A DNA stretch of 8,718 nt from Fimenecus sp051881395 (lineage in GTDB: Bacteria > Bacillota > Clostridia > Oscillospirales > Acutalibacteraceae): the NCBI GenBank assembly GCA_051881395.1, contig JBJEPU010000142.1:1-8718 (forward strand), in the 5' to 3' direction. The notes beneath the pieces are model-generated. The model saw nothing but the letters and a program-made list of their open reading frames with translations, was not told where the DNA came from and ran no database searches. The first letter of the stretch is position 1. Every line of letters starts with the position of its first letter. Below are positions 7,628-8,718 of this stretch, piece after piece. The position numbers and the translations under genes are program-made.

Positions 7628-8573
7628 AATCCTTGAAATGCTCGCACCCGTCGGCTGTAAATGCCGCCCCGCAAATGCGCTTACGCCCGAATATATCACG
7701 ATACATAATACCGCCAACACGAACGCAACGGCGGACGCTGTGGCGCACGCAAATCTCTTGCGCGGCAGTTGGAAGGACAAGTCCATATCGTGGCATTACG
7801 CGGTGGACGAAAACAAAATTGTGCAGTGCGTTCCCGATACCGAAAACGCTTGGCACGCAGGCGACGGCGGGAACGGTACAGGAAATCGCAAAAGCCTTGC
7901 GATTGAAATCTGTGAAAACGGCGACCTCTTAAAGGCGACGGACAATGCGGCAGCGTTAACGGCAATGTTGATGATGAAATACAATATTCCGATTGAAAAT
8001 GTCGTACAGCACAATCATTGGAGTGGTAAGGACTGCCCTCGCAGAATTCGAGCAGGTGAACCGTATGGCTGGACTGCGTTCCTCGAAAAAGTCAAATCCT
8101 TTGTAATTAGTGAAACGCCGCAACCCGCCGCGCCGACCACCGAAATCGTACATGTGGAGTATCAGGCATATTCAGACGGCAAATGGCTTCCGTGGGTAGA
8201 GGACTGCAACGATGTCAATTCCGACGGCTATGCCGGCATAAAAGGCAAAGCGATTACCGCCATTCGTGTAGGACTTTCCAAAGGGCATATCAAATACCGT
8301 GCGCACACAAAAAACGGCAAATGGTTGCCGTGGGTTACGGACTACAACACCACGAACACAAGCGGCTATGCCGGTGTGCTCGGCAAGGAAATTGATATGC
8401 TGCAAATGACGATTTCAGATTTGCCCGGCTACGCCGTGGAATACCGCGTTGCCCCCGTCGGAAAAGACTATTTCCCTTGGGTGCGGGATTTCAACGAAAC
8501 CAATTCCAACGGCTATGCCGGTGTAAAAGGCAAAGCGTTTGACCGCTTGCAGGTGCGTGTGGTGAAAATTTAA
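7620..8573 (+). CDS. Endolysin: N-acetylmuramoyl-L-alanine amidase (Amidase_2) with three Trp-rich repeats
   Basis: This encodes 317 residues from ATG 7620 (319 if ATG 7614 is used). Residues 1 to about 165 are an Amidase_2 / T7-lysozyme-type zinc domain, which cleaves the bond between N-acetylmuramic acid and L-alanine in peptidoglycan. Visible catalytic positions are His29 in ITIHNT, Tyr60 in SWHYAV, and His131, Lys137 and Cys139 in QHNHWSGKDCP. The spacing of the last three matches T7 lysozyme His122, Lys128 and Cys130. After a short linker (PQPAAPTTE) there are three repeats of about 46-49 residues, with KWLPWV and GYAG cores, likely cell-wall binding and resembling ChW-type repeats. No signal peptide is seen, as expected for an endolysin released through a holin. 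It overlaps the holin gene and is followed by the operon terminator. All catalytic residues appear intact. Confidence 0.93.
   Translation: MAEILEMLAPVGCKCRPANALTPEYITIHNTANTNATADAVAHANLLRGSWKDKSISWHYAVDENKIVQCVPDTENAWHAGDGGNGTGNRKSLAIEICENGDLLKATDNAAALTAMLMMKYNIPIENVVQHNHWSGKDCPRRIRAGEPYGWTAFLEKVKSFVISETPQPAAPTTEIVHVEYQAYSDGKWLPWVEDCNDVNSDGYAGIKGKAITAIRVGLSKGHIKYRAHTKNGKWLPWVTDYNTTNTSGYAGVLGKEIDMLQMTISDLPGYAVEYRVAPVGKDYFPWVRDFNETNSNGYAGVKGKAFDRLQVRVVKI
8151..8573 (+). repeat. Three C-terminal Trp-rich cell-wall-binding repeats in the endolysin
   Basis: Units begin about residues 178, 224 and 270. Repeat 1 has KWLPWVEDCN and SDGYAGIKGKA. Repeat 2 has KWLPWVTDYN and TSGYAGVLGKE. Repeat 3 has DYFPWVRDFN and SNGYAGVKGKA. 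The first Trp of the motif is at 189 and 235 and is replaced by Tyr at 284; the second Trp (192, 238, 287) is kept in all three. The pattern is close to the clostridial hydrophobic-W (ChW) repeat, with a longer D/N-rich insert. Wall binding is inferred from the location. Confidence 0.82.
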
Positions 8574-8576
8574 AAT

Positions 8577-8608
8577 AAAAACCGGGTAGTGTTACCTACC
8601 CGGTTTTT
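8577..8608 (+). terminator. Rho-independent terminator of the late operon, probably bidirectional
   Basis: A nine-base-pair GC-rich stem, ACCGGGTAG (8581-8589) with CTACCCGGT (8596-8604), encloses a six-base loop. It is followed by a T run and preceded by an A run that extends the pairing to 13. The A tract on the left makes it a terminator for leftward transcription from the convergent tRNA as well. It begins four bases after the endolysin stop codon. Confidence 0.9.
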
Positions 8609-8643
8609 CGATTATAAGTCCGAAACATTCTTTTATGATAAAA

Positions 8644-8655
8644 AAGTTCGAACTT
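8644..8655. repeat. Perfect 12-base palindrome next to the tRNA 3' end
   Basis: AAGTTCGAACTT reads the same on both strands and ends eight bases before the tRNA CCA. Read on the minus strand it is followed by further Ts (six consecutive Ts in all), so it could be a weak tRNA terminator. Its TTCGAA centre is also that of the tRNA T-loop (8681-8686), so it could instead be an integrase or attachment-site element. Neither role is proven. Confidence 0.5.
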
Positions 8656-8663
8656 GTCAGTTG

Positions 8664-8718
8664 TGGCTGGGGTGGCAGGATTCGAACCTACGAATGCAGC
8701 AGTCAAAGTGCTGTGTCT
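8664..8718 (-). tRNA. tRNA-Gln (anticodon TTG), 3' part only
   Basis: The minus strand shows the 3' 55 bases of a tRNA. The anticodon stem CAGCA/TGCTG encloses the seven-base loop CTTTGAC, with anticodon TTG at 8704-8706 (glutamine). A short variable loop follows, then a T arm GTAGG-TTCGAAT-CCTGC, the acceptor strand CACCCCA, discriminator G, and an encoded CCA ending at 8664. The D arm and 5' acceptor strand lie beyond the right edge. Its 3' end faces the phage operon, the usual geometry for prophage integration into a tRNA gene. Confidence 0.92.

Noticed and set aside
8151..8573. Possible CRISPR-like or tandem DNA repeat
   Set aside because: The repetition is at protein level with diverged codons, within the endolysin frame. 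There are no spacers or constant-length DNA repeats.

Overview
The window reads as the distal end of a tailed-phage (siphovirus-type) late operon, most likely an integrated prophage in a Clostridia-like member of the Bacillota. This rests on strong AGGAGG/GGGAGGG-type Shine-Dalgarno sites before nearly every gene, use of TTG and GTG starts, tail and lysis families typical of Clostridia prophages, and a bacterial tRNA-Gln with encoded CCA at the right edge. Genus cannot be read from the sequence. All protein genes lie on the + strand and are tightly packed or overlapping.

Layout: (1) positions 2-2563, the tape measure protein, cut at its 5' end by the window edge, with a regular 58-residue hydrophobic repeat array in its middle. 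(2) 2581-2937, a DUF6711-like small tail protein with a TTG start. (3) 2954-6148, a 1064-residue multidomain tail hub/tip protein with a GTG start and probable carbohydrate-binding and knob domains. (4) 6160-6927, a tail fibre-like protein. (5) 6924-7109, a small conserved-looking phage protein of unknown role. (6) 7106-7364, an XhlA-like membrane protein whose reading frame is broken once, at an ACACA tract near 7191-7195. (7) 7376-7627, an SPP1-family holin. (8) 7620-8573, an Amidase_2 endolysin with three C-terminal Trp-rich repeats. A strong hairpin terminator (8577-8608) closes the operon. Ninety bases after the endolysin a tRNA-Gln(TTG) begins on the opposite strand, with its 3' end facing the phage genes.

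How it works together: genes 1-4 build the tail shaft, hub and adhesion apparatus. Genes 6-8 form the host-lysis cassette, in which the holin permeabilises the membrane and the amidase cuts peptidoglycan. The convergent tRNA with its 3' end toward the phage is the classical arrangement of a tyrosine-integrase attachment site, so the right prophage boundary probably lies at or just inside the tRNA.

I see no defence system, CRISPR array, transposon or toxin gene. The most informative irregularities are the single frame break in the XhlA-like gene, the regular tape-measure repeats, and the tRNA-proximal boundary.
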